Shown piece after piece: positions 40,290 through 49,599 of a stretch of DNA of 64,000 nucleotides. Under the pieces are notes generated by a model. It was not told where the DNA came from. It made no database searches and saw nothing but the letters and a program-made list of their open reading frames with translations. The stretch is from JACVRW01 sp963837445 (lineage in GTDB: Bacteria; Actinomycetota; Thermoleophilia; Solirubrobacterales; Thermoleophilaceae). The position numbers and the translations under genes were made by a program. Position 1 is the stretch's first letter. Each line of letters starts with the position of its first letter. The stretch is from positions 372,001-436,000 of the forward strand of contig CAWINK010000022.1 in assembly GCA_963837445.1 (NCBI GenBank), read 5' to 3'.

Positions 40290-40786
40290 CGGAACCCGAG
40301 GCCGCCGGAGCGGCGCTTGAAGAGCTCGCGCATCGCGTAGAAAGTAGCGGCGAAGACGCCCACACCGAGCAGGAGCAGCACCCAGAGCTTCACTGGTCCC
40401 ATGCCGAGGGCCACGGCCGTGACCGCCACGAAGGCCGCCGCTCCCGCGAGCAGGGAGGAGTGTGAGCGGTAGCCGGCCATGTGCTCTCGCAGCGCCAGCT
40501 CGCCGCCTCCGAGCCCGGCCAGCACGAGCCCCGCCACGACGAAGCGGGCGCCGCCGTCGCTGCCCTTCACGGCCCCCACGAGGATCAGGACGATCCCGAG
40601 GAGGATGACGAGCTCGGACAGCGGGAAGCCACCCCAGGGCGCCCTGGGGCGCTCGTGGCGCGCGGGGCGGCCCGGCCGCGGGGGCGGACCCGAGCCGAGC
40701 TCCTGCTGCCGGAGCGCGCGCTCCCGCCGCGCAGCGTCGCGCTCGGCGCGCGTCGAGTCACCGCGCTTGCGGCTCCGCCGGCCCAT
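40286..40786 (-). CDS. Membrane protein with basic N-terminus, four spans
   Basis: The first ~48 residues are very basic and Pro-rich (MGRRSRKRGDSTRAERDAARRER; PPPRPGRPARHERPR). Spans follow: FPLSELVILLGIVLILVGAV, FVVAGLVLAGLGGGEL, SLLAGAAAFVAVTAVALGMG and KLWVLLLLGVGVFAATFYAM. I recognise no family. It lies 1 bp after the preceding gene's start region and overlaps the VOC gene by 4 bp, so it is co-translated. Confidence 0.75.
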   Translation of the reverse strand: MGRRSRKRGDSTRAERDAARRERALRQQELGSGPPPRPGRPARHERPRAPWGGFPLSELVILLGIVLILVGAVKGSDGGARFVVAGLVLAGLGGGELALREHMAGYRSHSSLLAGAAAFVAVTAVALGMGPVKLWVLLLLGVGVFAATFYAMRELFKRRSGGLGFR

Positions 40787-40787
40787 T

Positions 40788-41300
40788 TCAGGTGGCTAAC
40801 GGACAGCCCGAGCTGATGACCACCCGCCACCAGCCCATGAGCATCCCGATAAAGCTCCAGCGCGGCCGCACGTGCCAGTGGCGGCAGCCCGGCTCGCCGA
40901 TGTCCTCGTGCGAGACGCGAACCCACTTGTGGCGCTCCGGCGCCAGCATCATCTCCTCGATGAGGCGGCGGTTCTGCTCCTCGACCCAGGTGCGGTCCGA
41001 CAGTGCTCGTCGGGTGTTCCCCACCCGCTCCGCAAGCTCGTCGCGCAGCTCCTCGAGCTCGCCCAGCGACAGCAGGCGCGGCCCGCCACCGCGTGCGGCC
41101 ACGACCGGCTGCGGCATGTTCGTGCGCGGCCAGGTGGAGCAGAACAGCTGCGAGAGCTCGTTCTCGAGGCGGGCGACCTGATCCAGCAGCGTGCGCCGCG
41201 CCGCGCGCTCGTCCGGGAGCGTCGGTGCAAGCGGGCCGACCGTCCTGCTGGTGCCCCGAGGGGCAACAGCCCCGACCTGGGTATCGAGAACGTCAGGCAC
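40788..41300 (-). CDS. Conserved-looking hypothetical protein
   Basis: The 170-residue soluble protein has a helical middle (DERAARRTLLDQVARLENELSQLFCSTWPRT; LLSLGELEELRDELAERVGNTRRALSDRTWVEEQNRRLIEEMM) with coiled-coil character, then APERHKWVRVSHEDIGEPGCRHWHVRPRWSFIGMLMGWWRVVISSGCPLA. The His/Cys/Trp-rich C-terminus may bind metal. No function can be given. It starts 6 bp after the B3/B4 gene's stop, in line with one transcript. Confidence 0.7.
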   Translation of the reverse strand: MPDVLDTQVGAVAPRGTSRTVGPLAPTLPDERAARRTLLDQVARLENELSQLFCSTWPRTNMPQPVVAARGGGPRLLSLGELEELRDELAERVGNTRRALSDRTWVEEQNRRLIEEMMLAPERHKWVRVSHEDIGEPGCRHWHVRPRWSFIGMLMGWWRVVISSGCPLAT

Positions 41301-41306
41301 GACGGC

Positions 41307-41942
41307 TCAAGTGTAAAGCGTCTCGGCCGCGCACCACAGCGCTTCCTCCAGGCTGATGCGCGGAACGCCCTTCACGCCCAGTGCGCAGAGGATCATGTGC
41401 TCGGTGTCGCGCGTCACGCCGGCGTCCTCCCCCACGTCTCCGAGCACCACGGCCAAGGGCCGCTCGCCGTCCGCGATCACGAGCTGGCGCGCCGACAGCG
41501 GACGCGTCTCCCCAAGCCGCTCGTCCGAGCGCGCCAGGCGCAGCCCGAGATCGCCGTTCACGCGCTCGGCGTCCAGCGCGATCAGCGGCACCCCGGTCTC
41601 CGCGATGGCGATCGTGAGCGCATCGTCCACGATGTTCTCGCTCCGGAGGCCTCCGTGCTTCAGGCGCCGCAGGGCCACGCCCTCGACCGGAGTGCGGTCG
41701 GTGTCCGGATCGATGCCCACCTGGCGTGAGAAGACGCGGTAGGCCCACGGGACGGGATCCTGGCGCATGTGCACCACCTTCCCCCCGGTGTAGCGGTCGG
41801 CCAGCATGCGCAGCCGCTGCTTCAGCTCGCGCGGGGACGGGCCCGGGTGGACCTCCATGCGCGCGTGCACGAGGCTCAGCTGCGGGAACTCGTCGGCCAG
41901 CTCGGGCTCCACCCAGCCGTCCACGAGGTCGAGCTCGCTCAT
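41307..41942 (-). CDS. B3/B4 tRNA-binding-domain protein
   Basis: The 211-residue protein matches stand-alone B3/B4 domains (the editing-domain fold of phenylalanyl-tRNA synthetase beta): PVPWAYRVFSRQVGIDPDTDRTPVEGVALRRLKHGGLRSENIVDDALTIAIAETGVPLIALDA in the middle, then EHMILCALGVKGVPRISLEEALWCAAETL. Stand-alone members may edit misacylated tRNA or hydrolyse amino-acid adducts. ATG 41942 overlaps the thioredoxin-like gene's stop (ATGA). Its place at the end of a lipid-transport operon is unexpected. Confidence 0.82.
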   Translation of the reverse strand: MSELDLVDGWVEPELADEFPQLSLVHARMEVHPGPSPRELKQRLRMLADRYTGGKVVHMRQDPVPWAYRVFSRQVGIDPDTDRTPVEGVALRRLKHGGLRSENIVDDALTIAIAETGVPLIALDAERVNGDLGLRLARSDERLGETRPLSARQLVIADGERPLAVVLGDVGEDAGVTRDTEHMILCALGVKGVPRISLEEALWCAAETLYT

Positions 41943-42652
41943 CCGCGCAGCCGCTCCGCCCGCGTCCGCAGCTCCTGCTCGGTCACGTTGCCGAGCTGAG
42001 TGCCCGCCACCTTGCCGCCCGCATGCACGAAGACAGTCGTCGGGCAGCCGCCCACGCCATAGAGGTTCGCCACCGCCCCATCCTGATCGACCGCCACCGG
42101 CTGGGTCCAGCGCCGCTCCTCGACGAGGCGGTGGATCTCCTCGCGTTTCTTGTGGGTGAAGAAGACCGTGGCGAACCCAACCCCGTCGAGGTCGTCCCTG
42201 ACCCGCTCGGTCCGGTCCACCTGCGGGTAGCAGTCGGCACCGCGGTCGAAGATGAAGGTGAGGACGAGCGGCCGCTTGCGCAGCTCGCAGACATTCACCA
42301 CGTCCTCGGAGACGAGCTCGCACGCCGGTAGCGCGCCCGCCTGCTTCGGGCAGGGCTCCTTCTGGCACACGTTCGCGTCGCCGCTGATCGCACCGGTGGC
42401 GGACGGCGCCGCGAACGCCTTCAGCCGCTTGCCCACGGGCGGCCCCTCGAGCCCCTCGCCGCTGTTCGGGATCGTCTGCGCGAACAGAAGCACCGCCAGT
42501 GCCATGAACATCACGATGCCGACGAGCCAGGCGTACTTGTTGCCCGCCTGCGGCATCTCCGGCTTGCGCACCGGCTCCGGGTGAGTGCGGTCGCGCTCGG
42601 CGAGCCGCTCCCCGGGCGAGAGATCCTCGAAGCGGTCCCTGTCGTCGGTCAC
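41939..42652 (-). CDS. Membrane-anchored thioredoxin-fold protein
   Basis: The 237-residue protein has a cytoplasmic N-terminus, one span (KYAWLVGIVMFMALAVLLFAQTI) and an extracellular thioredoxin/AhpC-TSA-like domain: RPLVLTFIFDRGADCYPQVDR, GVGFATVFFTHKKREEIHRLV, VAVDQDGAVANLYGVGGCPTTVFVHAGGKVAG (cis-Pro loop GGCPTT). The active site has a single Cys where TlpA proteins have CxxC; a four-Cys insertion before it (VCQKEPC, PACELV, NVCELR) may supply partners. GTG 42652 overlaps the MMPL stop by 4 bp. It may keep disulfides right in the Mce proteins (inference). Confidence 0.85.
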   Translation of the reverse strand: MTDDRDRFEDLSPGERLAERDRTHPEPVRKPEMPQAGNKYAWLVGIVMFMALAVLLFAQTIPNSGEGLEGPPVGKRLKAFAAPSATGAISGDANVCQKEPCPKQAGALPACELVSEDVVNVCELRKRPLVLTFIFDRGADCYPQVDRTERVRDDLDGVGFATVFFTHKKREEIHRLVEERRWTQPVAVDQDGAVANLYGVGGCPTTVFVHAGGKVAGTQLGNVTEQELRTRAERLRG

Positions 42653-45272
42653 GTGCTGTCGGCCTGAGGCCTGCGGAGCCGCACGGCGGCGAGCAGGTCG
42701 CGAACGCGGAACGGGCCGTGCTCCTCGGCCCACATGAGTGCTGCCGGCAGCACGATCATCACGCCGACGAGGGAGACGCTGAGGTCCACGACGGTCACGA
42801 TGCCGAAGTCGCGCAGCATCCGTATGTCGGAGAAGATCAGCGCGGCGAACCCGGCGATCGCGGTCGTCCCGGAGGCCAGCACCGCGGCCCCCGTGGACGC
42901 GTAGGCGAGCTCGATCGCCCTCGCCGGGCCGGCCCCGGCGTCCCGCTCCTGGCGGTAGCGCGACGACAGCAGCACGCTGAACTCCGTCGAGATCGCGATC
43001 ACGAGCGCACCGAGCGTCACCGACATCGGGTTGAGGTCCACCTCGAAGGGGCCCGGGAGCAGGCCGAGGATGAACAGCACGAGGCCGGACCAGCCCGTGG
43101 CGAGCGCGATCGGGATCAGCGGCACGGCCGCCTCGCGGGCCGACCTGCGCGCCGCGAACAGCACGAGGAAGACGCCCGCCAGAGCGGCAAGGAGCGTGAG
43201 GCCCCGGCGCCACGGCGAGGACAGCGCGTCGTTGGCCTCCGCCGCCAGCACGGGCAGGCCAACCACGGAGGCGTTCACGCCCTCAGGCGGCTTCAGCGCG
43301 GCCTTGATGTCGTCGACCACCTGCTTCTGGCGGTCGAGCGGCATCAGCCTGATCCCGAACGCCAGGTTGGCGGTCGTGCGGTCGGCGGTCACCACGCCCT
43401 GCGAGAAGTAGCTGGGCACCGCGTCGAGCAGGGTGCCCACCTGCACCTGGGTGGCCGTCCTGAACAGGTCCGGGAGCGACAGCGCGGGGCACAGCTCGGG
43501 CGCATCCCGCTTCTGGGTGCAGCGCTTGCCCGGGCGATAGCCGTGCTCGCGCAGCACCCGGCTCTGGAAGCTCGTCATCCACGCGATCACCTCCGGGTCT
43601 GTGATGTCCTCGGCGCGCACGGTCACGTCGATCTCACCGGACACGCCGGTCTCGTCCTGGAGCACGTTCACGTCACGCAGGGCCTGGAGGTCCTGCGGCA
43701 CCAGCTCGCGCACGTCCGAGACCACCTCGCTCTGCGTGTCGAGCGCCAGGCCGACCACGGCCACGGCCAAGCCGATCGCGAGCACGCGCCGCGGGCGCGA
43801 GAGCGCCACGCCGAGCGCCCGCCAGGAGCGGTCGGCGAGCCACTCGGTGGCAGCGTGAACCCGGGGATGCGCCCAGATCCGCAGCGGAGTGCGCTCGCGT
43901 CGGCGCGGGAAGCGCCCCAGCGCAGCGAAGCCGGCGCAGAGCGCGCAGCCCAGCGCGAGCACGATCCCGAGCACGAGCAGCAGGCCGAACCCGCGCACCA
44001 TCGGCACCGGCGAGAGCAGCAGCACGAGGAACCCGGTGGCCGTTGCGAGGCCGGCCGTGAGGATCGTGGGCCCGCCCGCCACGGCAGCAGACATCGCCGG
44101 CTCGGGGTCGCCGCGCGCCTCGGCCTCGTCGAAGCGCGCCTGGAACTGGATCGCGTAGTCCACCGCGAGTCCGATCAGCACGGGCAGTGCCGCGATCGAG
44201 GCCATCGTGAGGCTTCCGCCGGCCACCGACAGCGCGCCGAAGGTCATCGCCGCCGCGGCGAGCGCAAGGCCCAGCGGCAGCAGCCGCAGCCGCGATCGGA
44301 ACACGAGCCAAAGCGTGGCCGCCATCAGCAGCAGGGCGGCGCCCAGCAGGATGAAGATCGAGCGCTGCACGGCGTCCGCGAGCCCCTCCGCCACCACCGG
44401 CACGCCCGTGACGATGTAGCGCGCGCCCTCCTGGGGCTTGAAGACCTTCTCCCCCGTCGCCTCCCGGATCAGGTCGATCGCGCGCGCCTGCTCGGCCTCG
44501 GTGAGGTCCGGCCGCAGGCGAATCTGGACCAGCGCCGAGTTCTTCGAGGGGAACAGGTACGCGAAGCGCGACTTCGGCACGCCGGGCTCACCGGCCGACC
44601 GGTCGAACACGAGCGTCGACACGAACGACGGGTCGTCGATCACCGGGCGGCCGCGTGATCCCGTACTTGAGCGCCTGCTGGAGGGTTTGGTTGATGAACT
44701 GGGCCTGCACCGCGTCCGCGGCGGCGCGGGCGAGGCGCTCCTGCTCCGCGCGCGAGTCGCCGCGCCGCTTCGAGAGCCGGCGCGCGGCCTGGGCGGCCTG
44801 CTGCGACTGCAAGGCGGCCTTCTGCTGCCTCCGCGTGAGCTCGTCCTGGATCTCAGCGACCGCCGTGTTGATGAAGGTGGCCGGCCCGTACACGACCTTC
44901 GCCGGCTTCAGCTCGGCTATCTCCCGGCAGACCGGCGGCAGGCTGCCGAGACCCTGCTTGTTGTCCGGCGACGCGGCCTCCGAGGCAGCCCTCGAGCCGG
45001 AGCAGGCGGTTGAGGTCGGCGGTGAGCACGGTGCGCGTGAGCTCGCCGCGCACGAGCACGAGGATGGCCTCGCCGCCGAAGTCGCGCTTGAAGCGCTCCG
45101 TGTCCTTGAAGCTCTGGGAGCCGCGGTCCACGAGCGTCTCGGTGGCCGCGCTCGGCTCAAGCCGCAGCGCGAGCGCGGCGCCACCCAGGGCAAGCGCCGC
45201 TGTGAGCCCAAGCACCAGCAGCGGGCGCCGCGTAACTGCGCCCACGAGGCGTCGGAGCGCGCTCTCGATCAC
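42649..45272 (-). CDS. MMPL/RND-superfamily transporter (frameshifts at ~44978 and ~44645)
   Basis: Starting MIESALRRLVGAVTRRPLLVLGLTAALALGGAALALRLEPSA, the protein enters an extracytoplasmic domain. Two single-base insertions (near 44978 and 44645) must be removed to join LRLEGCL, then PVCREIAELKPAKVVYGPATFINTAVAEI, then VIDDPSFVSTLVFDRSAG. Two blocks of spans follow, each with RND features (GSLTMASIAALPVLIGLAVDYAIQFQARFDEA; NPMSVTLGALVIAISTEFSVLLSSRYRQE). The repaired length is ~873 residues. Proton-driven MMPL proteins move lipids across the envelope. It is coupled to the thioredoxin-like gene and follows the last Mce gene by 20 bp. Confidence 0.9.
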
Positions 45273-45292
45273 GCAGTCAGCTTAGGAGAAGC

Positions 45293-46793
45293 TCACGGCA
45301 GCGGTTCCAGGTGGGGGAACTGCCCCGACTGGCCGACCACGCGTCCGAGCGGCGCCTGCGGGTCGCACGGGGGCGCCTTGCCGCGGTTCGCGGCGCCGCC
45401 GAAGATGAACTGCTCGATCTGGGCGGCCACGGTCGGCGTCAGCCACTCGTTGGGCTCCGGCGGGGGCGGCGTGGGCCGGGAGGTGCAGACCTGGCCGCCG
45501 AGCACCTCGAGGTGGCCCTCGGTCCGCAGCTTGTCGTACCCGCCGGGCTCGGTGTACGGGTTCGAGCGGTTGGTGCCGAGCCGGAAGGGCCAGCCGGTCA
45601 TCATCTCCGGGTTCACCGGGTTGGTCGTGCGCAGGTAGTGGAGGAACTTGCTGCCGTCGCTGAAGCCCCGCTCCGAGCCCTGCGTGGCCGCGGCGTCGTT
45701 CACGAGGAACGCCGAGATCTCGCGCTTGTAGAGACCCAGGTAGTCGACGATCGGCGTGAAGTTGCGCAGCCACGGGTCGAGGCGGCGCAGGATCGGCCGC
45801 GTGTTGTCGAGCACCTGCTCCGTGGCCGGCAGGCCGCGCTTCGACACGCGCACGAGCGGGCCGAGGTCACCGGAACAGGCCCTTCAGGTCCGGTGCCAGC
45901 GCGTCCAGGTCGATCAGCGTCGGCGACAGCTCGCGCGCGGCCGGCCGCAGCTGCGTGATCAGCGGGTCGGTGTCATCGGCGAACCTCGTCAGGCGCTGGG
46001 TCGTCGCGCGCCCCTCGCGCAGGAACGTCGGGAACACGCGGAAGGTGTCCGCGAGCTGGGCGTCGCGGCTCGCGATCGCCTCCCAGGTGCGGTTCGAGTT
46101 CCTGATCAGGTCGCGCAGCTGGCCCTTGCGCTCGCTCAGCGCGTCGAAGACGTACCCGGTGTCGCGCACCAGGCGCTGCGTGGCGTCGCTCTGCGAGCGC
46201 AGCACCTGGAGGACGTCGTCGGTGTCCTCGGCGAACGGGGTGAGCAGTGCGAGTGCGTCGTTCAGCTGCTCCGCCCTGCCCTTCGCAGCCACGCCGGCCT
46301 GGTCGAACCAGGTGGTGAAGCGCGCCCTCGTCTCCGGGTCGAACCCGCGCAGGATCTCGTCGAGCTGCACCGTCTCGGCCACCCGCCCGGCGGCGAGCTT
46401 GCCGCCGTCCGCCACGTTCCCGACGTTCGCCGTACCGGGTGACAGCTCCACGTAGGTCTCGCCGAGCAGCGTCTTCTGGCGCAGTATCGCGCGGGTGTCC
46501 TTCGGGATCGGCGCGTAGCGGGCGTCGATCTCGATCTCGGTGTCGGTGAGCCCGGTCTGCGGGTTCGCGGCCTTCTTCTTCACGCGGCCCACGCGCACGC
46601 CCGAGATCCGAACGTCAGCCTCCGCGGCGAGCTGCGTGGCCTCCTGGAAGCCGACCGTGACCCGGTATCCCTTCGGCTGGAGCGGCACCGAGCCGCCGAA
46701 GTTCAGCCACAGGAAGACCAGGATGCCGAAGCACGAGAGGCCGAACGCGACCATCGCGAAGATACGGCCGAGGCTGGGGGTCTGCTTGATCAC
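45293..46793 (-). CDS. Mce-family MlaD-domain protein, sixth of operon (frameshift at ~45872)
   Basis: The N-terminal span (RIFAMVAFGLSCFGILVFLWL) leads into an MlaD domain, GYRVTVGFQEATQLAAEADVRISGVRVGRVKKK at about residues 42-75, and a long helical stretch (EQLNDALALLTPFAEDTDDVLQVL). The frame ends early at KGLFR; removing one base near 45872 continues DLGPLVRVSKRGLPATEQVLDN to the stop at 45293, giving ~499 residues. The C-terminus is Pro-rich. Mce subunits form hexameric rings or tubes that carry lipids across the envelope. ATG 46793 overlaps the previous Mce stop by 4 bp. Confidence 0.9.
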
Positions 46794-48163
46794 GGCACGA
46801 ACTGGTCGGGTGGATGGTTGGGACAGGCCTCTTGCTCGGGCGGCAGGTTGAGGAGCCGCGTGAGGAGGCCGAGCTGCGGGTTACCGAGGATCACCTGCTC
46901 CAGGACGTCGTAGCCGTTGCACGACACGAGCACGATCCCGCGGCGCATCGGCCCGTGGGCGTCCTCGAGGTTGAACATCGTGGCGCCGGCGTGCGCGCCC
47001 CAGGACGCCCAGAACAGGTACGGCTCTGCGGCGCCTGGCGGGTCGTAGGCGAGCTCGTTGAAGAAGCGGTTCAGCACGCCGAAGCTGCGCGCCAGCCGCG
47101 GCGTGACGACCGCGAGGTCGTTGGTGGCGGCGCGCAGGTCGCGGACGGTCGGCTGCACGTCCCTCGCGAAGGGGCGGATCTGGTCGCGGATGATCGGCGT
47201 GGTCTCGTCGAAGAACGGCTGCGTCTTTCGCAGCGCGGGGGCGAGCTTGCGCGCGAACGGGCGCAGCCGCTCGAGCGCGGGTCCGAGCTCGGCGGCCAGC
47301 CCGCTGGTCTTGCGCAGCGTCTGCTCGGTCTGGTCGAGCGCGCCCGGGAACAGCCGGAGGGCCTCCCGCAGCGCGGCCTCCTCGGACGCGAACGTCTCGA
47401 AGTTCGCGTTCGCGGAGTCCACCAGCGAGGCCAGCTGCTCGTCGCGCTGCGCGAGCGCGGTCGAGAACGTCTGGAAGTTGTGGATCACGCGCCGGATGTT
47501 GTGGCGGCGCTTCACGAGCAGCCTCGTGATCTTCTTGCCGTCGCGCGCCGTCGGCTCGAAGCGCTTGAAGACCTCGCGCAGGTCCTGCGCGGCGGTCTGC
47601 TGGTAGCGGCGATCGGCACCGGCGACCTCGTCGTCGAAGGCCGTGCCCCCGGCATTCAGCAGGATCTGCACGTAGGCGCGCGTGTCCGAGTCGAGCTGCG
47701 CGAGGAACTCGTCGCTGTTCACGTCCGGAAGCGTGTTGGCCACGCGCACGCGGCCGCCCTCGGGAAGGTCGCCCGCCCGCTTGTTGCCGGGGTCGAGCGC
47801 CATGTACATGTCCTTGAGGCCGGTCTTCGGGCGCAGCAGCACGGTCGCGTCGCGGTAGATCGGCTTGTACTCGGCCCGGATCTTCAGCTCGACCACGGCC
47901 TTGCCGTCCTCCAGGTTCACGGAGCCGACCTCGCCGATCTTGACCCCGGCGATGTTCACCGTCTGGCCCTGCCCCGGAACCACGGCCTGGGCGGTCTGTA
48001 GCTCGGCCTTGACCGTGTAGAACTCGGTGCCGAGCACCGGCACCCACCCCGGCAGGTAGAAGCGCTGGTTCGACAGGATGTAGCCGCCGATCCCGACGGC
48101 GATCACGAACAGGAACAGGATCGCGACGAAGACCGGCGCCTGCTTCTTGATCTGGCGCATCAT
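46790..48163 (-). CDS. Mce-family MlaD-domain protein, fifth of operon
   Basis: The 457-residue protein has an N-terminal anchor (APVFVAILFLFVIAVGIGGYIL), an MlaD domain with YTVKAELQTAQAVVPGQGQTVNIAGVKIGEVGSV (about residues 48-82), and helical repeats (LRLFPGALDQTEQTLRKTSGLAAELGPALERLRPF). The C-terminal tail is short (CPNHPPDQFVP). It differs from others in a longer segment before the MlaD domain (LSNQRFYLPGWVPVLGTEF). ATG 48163 overlaps the fourth Mce stop; a second ATG follows directly. No lipobox is seen, unlike mycobacterial MceE in this position. Confidence 0.92.
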   Translation of the reverse strand: MMRQIKKQAPVFVAILFLFVIAVGIGGYILSNQRFYLPGWVPVLGTEFYTVKAELQTAQAVVPGQGQTVNIAGVKIGEVGSVNLEDGKAVVELKIRAEYKPIYRDATVLLRPKTGLKDMYMALDPGNKRAGDLPEGGRVRVANTLPDVNSDEFLAQLDSDTRAYVQILLNAGGTAFDDEVAGADRRYQQTAAQDLREVFKRFEPTARDGKKITRLLVKRRHNIRRVIHNFQTFSTALAQRDEQLASLVDSANANFETFASEEAALREALRLFPGALDQTEQTLRKTSGLAAELGPALERLRPFARKLAPALRKTQPFFDETTPIIRDQIRPFARDVQPTVRDLRAATNDLAVVTPRLARSFGVLNRFFNELAYDPPGAAEPYLFWASWGAHAGATMFNLEDAHGPMRRGIVLVSCNGYDVLEQVILGNPQLGLLTRLLNLPPEQEACPNHPPDQFVP

Positions 48164-49599
48164 GGGCCGCCGCCGATCCCGGCGTCGCTCAGGTTCTGGA
48201 CCGGCTGCGTGTGGCACTTCACGTTCGGCTTGTAGGGGGGCTTCGGCGTCTTGACCGGGCGGGTGCCGAGCGGCTGCTGGCTCGCGCTCGCGTGCAGCGG
48301 GCCGGTCGGCTCCGGGAGGGCGGGGGTCTGGACCGCGAACGGCCCGCCGGCCTGGATGCGCACGAAATGCCCGTTGCCGTCGAAGTTCTGGGACTCGCCG
48401 GCGAGCGAGACCATGCCCTGGAAGAACTCCTCGTAGTTGCGCAGCCCGGTGGAGAACGCCCCGTCGTCGATGCGCTGCTCCTGGGTCGGCAGGACCACCT
48501 CGTATATGCAGCGGTTGAGATCGTCGAGCACCGGCAGGAAGTCGATCTGCCCATCGGTGAACTCGGCGAAGTCGGCCACCGCCGGCTGGAGGTCGTCCAC
48601 GAGGCCCTGGAGCTCGGCGGGCGAGACGAGAGCGCGGGTCTGGCGGATCCAGGGGAACCCAGCGTCGATCGTGGCCGGCGTCTCGCGGACGCCGGGGATC
48701 ATCTCGAGCGCCCACGCACGCGTGGACGGGAACGCAGCGTTCAGGTTGTCGAGCGCAGGCCCGGCCGCCTCGAGCACCTGCGGCAGCTCGTGGATCGTGG
48801 CGCGCAGGTTCGACTCCTCGGACGCGAGGGCGCCCATGGTCGTGTTGAAGTTCGTGATCAGCTCCTTCAGCGAGCCCTCGCGCGAGGACAGCGCCGCGAA
48901 GATCTTCTGCTGGCTGCCGATCAGCTTCGACAGGTCATGCAGCTCCGTGCCCTGCGTCGCGTCGTTCAGGACGGCGCCACCGCGCAGCGCGTCCGGCGAG
49001 TACTCGAGCGAGTCGTTCAGCGCCTCCGCGCCGGTCTCACCCTGGGTGTCCGGGTCCTGGTCGTCGTCCTCGCCGGGCTGCGGCTCGCCGTTCAGCGCGT
49101 CGCCATAGCCGATCAGGAGCTTCTGGAGGTCCTCGCGCGTGTCGCTCTTCAGAATCCCGAGCACCTGGTCGAGCTGCACCGGCGCCGAGGTCTGCGACAC
49201 CGGGATCGTGCCGCCGTCGTCCACCGTGCCCGCCTCCGGGGTGCCCGGCCGGATGTCGAAGAACAGGTTGCCCTCGAAGAACAGCCGTGGCCGCACCTTG
49301 ATCTGAGCGTCCTTGTGGATCGGGAGCGCCTCGTCCTCGAGCTTCATCGTCACGACGACCGCCGGCGAGTCGCCGCCCACCGGCTCCACGGCCGAGACCT
49401 TGCCCACGTCCACGCCGGCGATCCGGACCGCCTGGCCCTTGTGGATCGGCGGCGCGTTCTCGAACACAGCCTTGAGCTGGTACGGCCTGGTGAAGGGGAT
49501 GTCCTTCGAGGCGCCGAGGTAGGTGCCGACCAGGATCACGACCAGCGCGATCAGGCCCGCCTGGAACGGGGTGAAGCGGCTGCCGTGCCCGCGCCTCAT
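48160..49599 (-). CDS. Mce-family MlaD-domain protein, fourth of operon
   Basis: The 479-residue protein begins MRRGHGSRFTPFQAGLIALVVILVGTYLG and has the MlaD domain YQLKAVFENAPPIHKGQAVRIAGVDVGKVSAV at about residues 38-70. An acidic insertion (GEDDDQDPDTQGE) stands near residue 175. The helical region contains VLNDATQGTELHDLSKLIG and FAALSSREGSLKELI. The C-terminus is Pro/Lys-rich (VKTPKPPYKPNVKCH). A longer open frame exists upstream, but ATG 49599 in the 4-bp overlap with the third Mce gene is clearly the start. Confidence 0.92.
   Translation of the reverse strand: MRRGHGSRFTPFQAGLIALVVILVGTYLGASKDIPFTRPYQLKAVFENAPPIHKGQAVRIAGVDVGKVSAVEPVGGDSPAVVVTMKLEDEALPIHKDAQIKVRPRLFFEGNLFFDIRPGTPEAGTVDDGGTIPVSQTSAPVQLDQVLGILKSDTREDLQKLLIGYGDALNGEPQPGEDDDQDPDTQGETGAEALNDSLEYSPDALRGGAVLNDATQGTELHDLSKLIGSQQKIFAALSSREGSLKELITNFNTTMGALASEESNLRATIHELPQVLEAAGPALDNLNAAFPSTRAWALEMIPGVRETPATIDAGFPWIRQTRALVSPAELQGLVDDLQPAVADFAEFTDGQIDFLPVLDDLNRCIYEVVLPTQEQRIDDGAFSTGLRNYEEFFQGMVSLAGESQNFDGNGHFVRIQAGGPFAVQTPALPEPTGPLHASASQQPLGTRPVKTPKPPYKPNVKCHTQPVQNLSDAGIGGGP

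Noticed and set aside
1840..45875. Programmed +1 frameshifting as the cause of the nine breaks
   Set aside because: No shared slippery codon, stop or stimulator appears at the sites, and affected genes are unrelated. A sequencing artefact explains them better.
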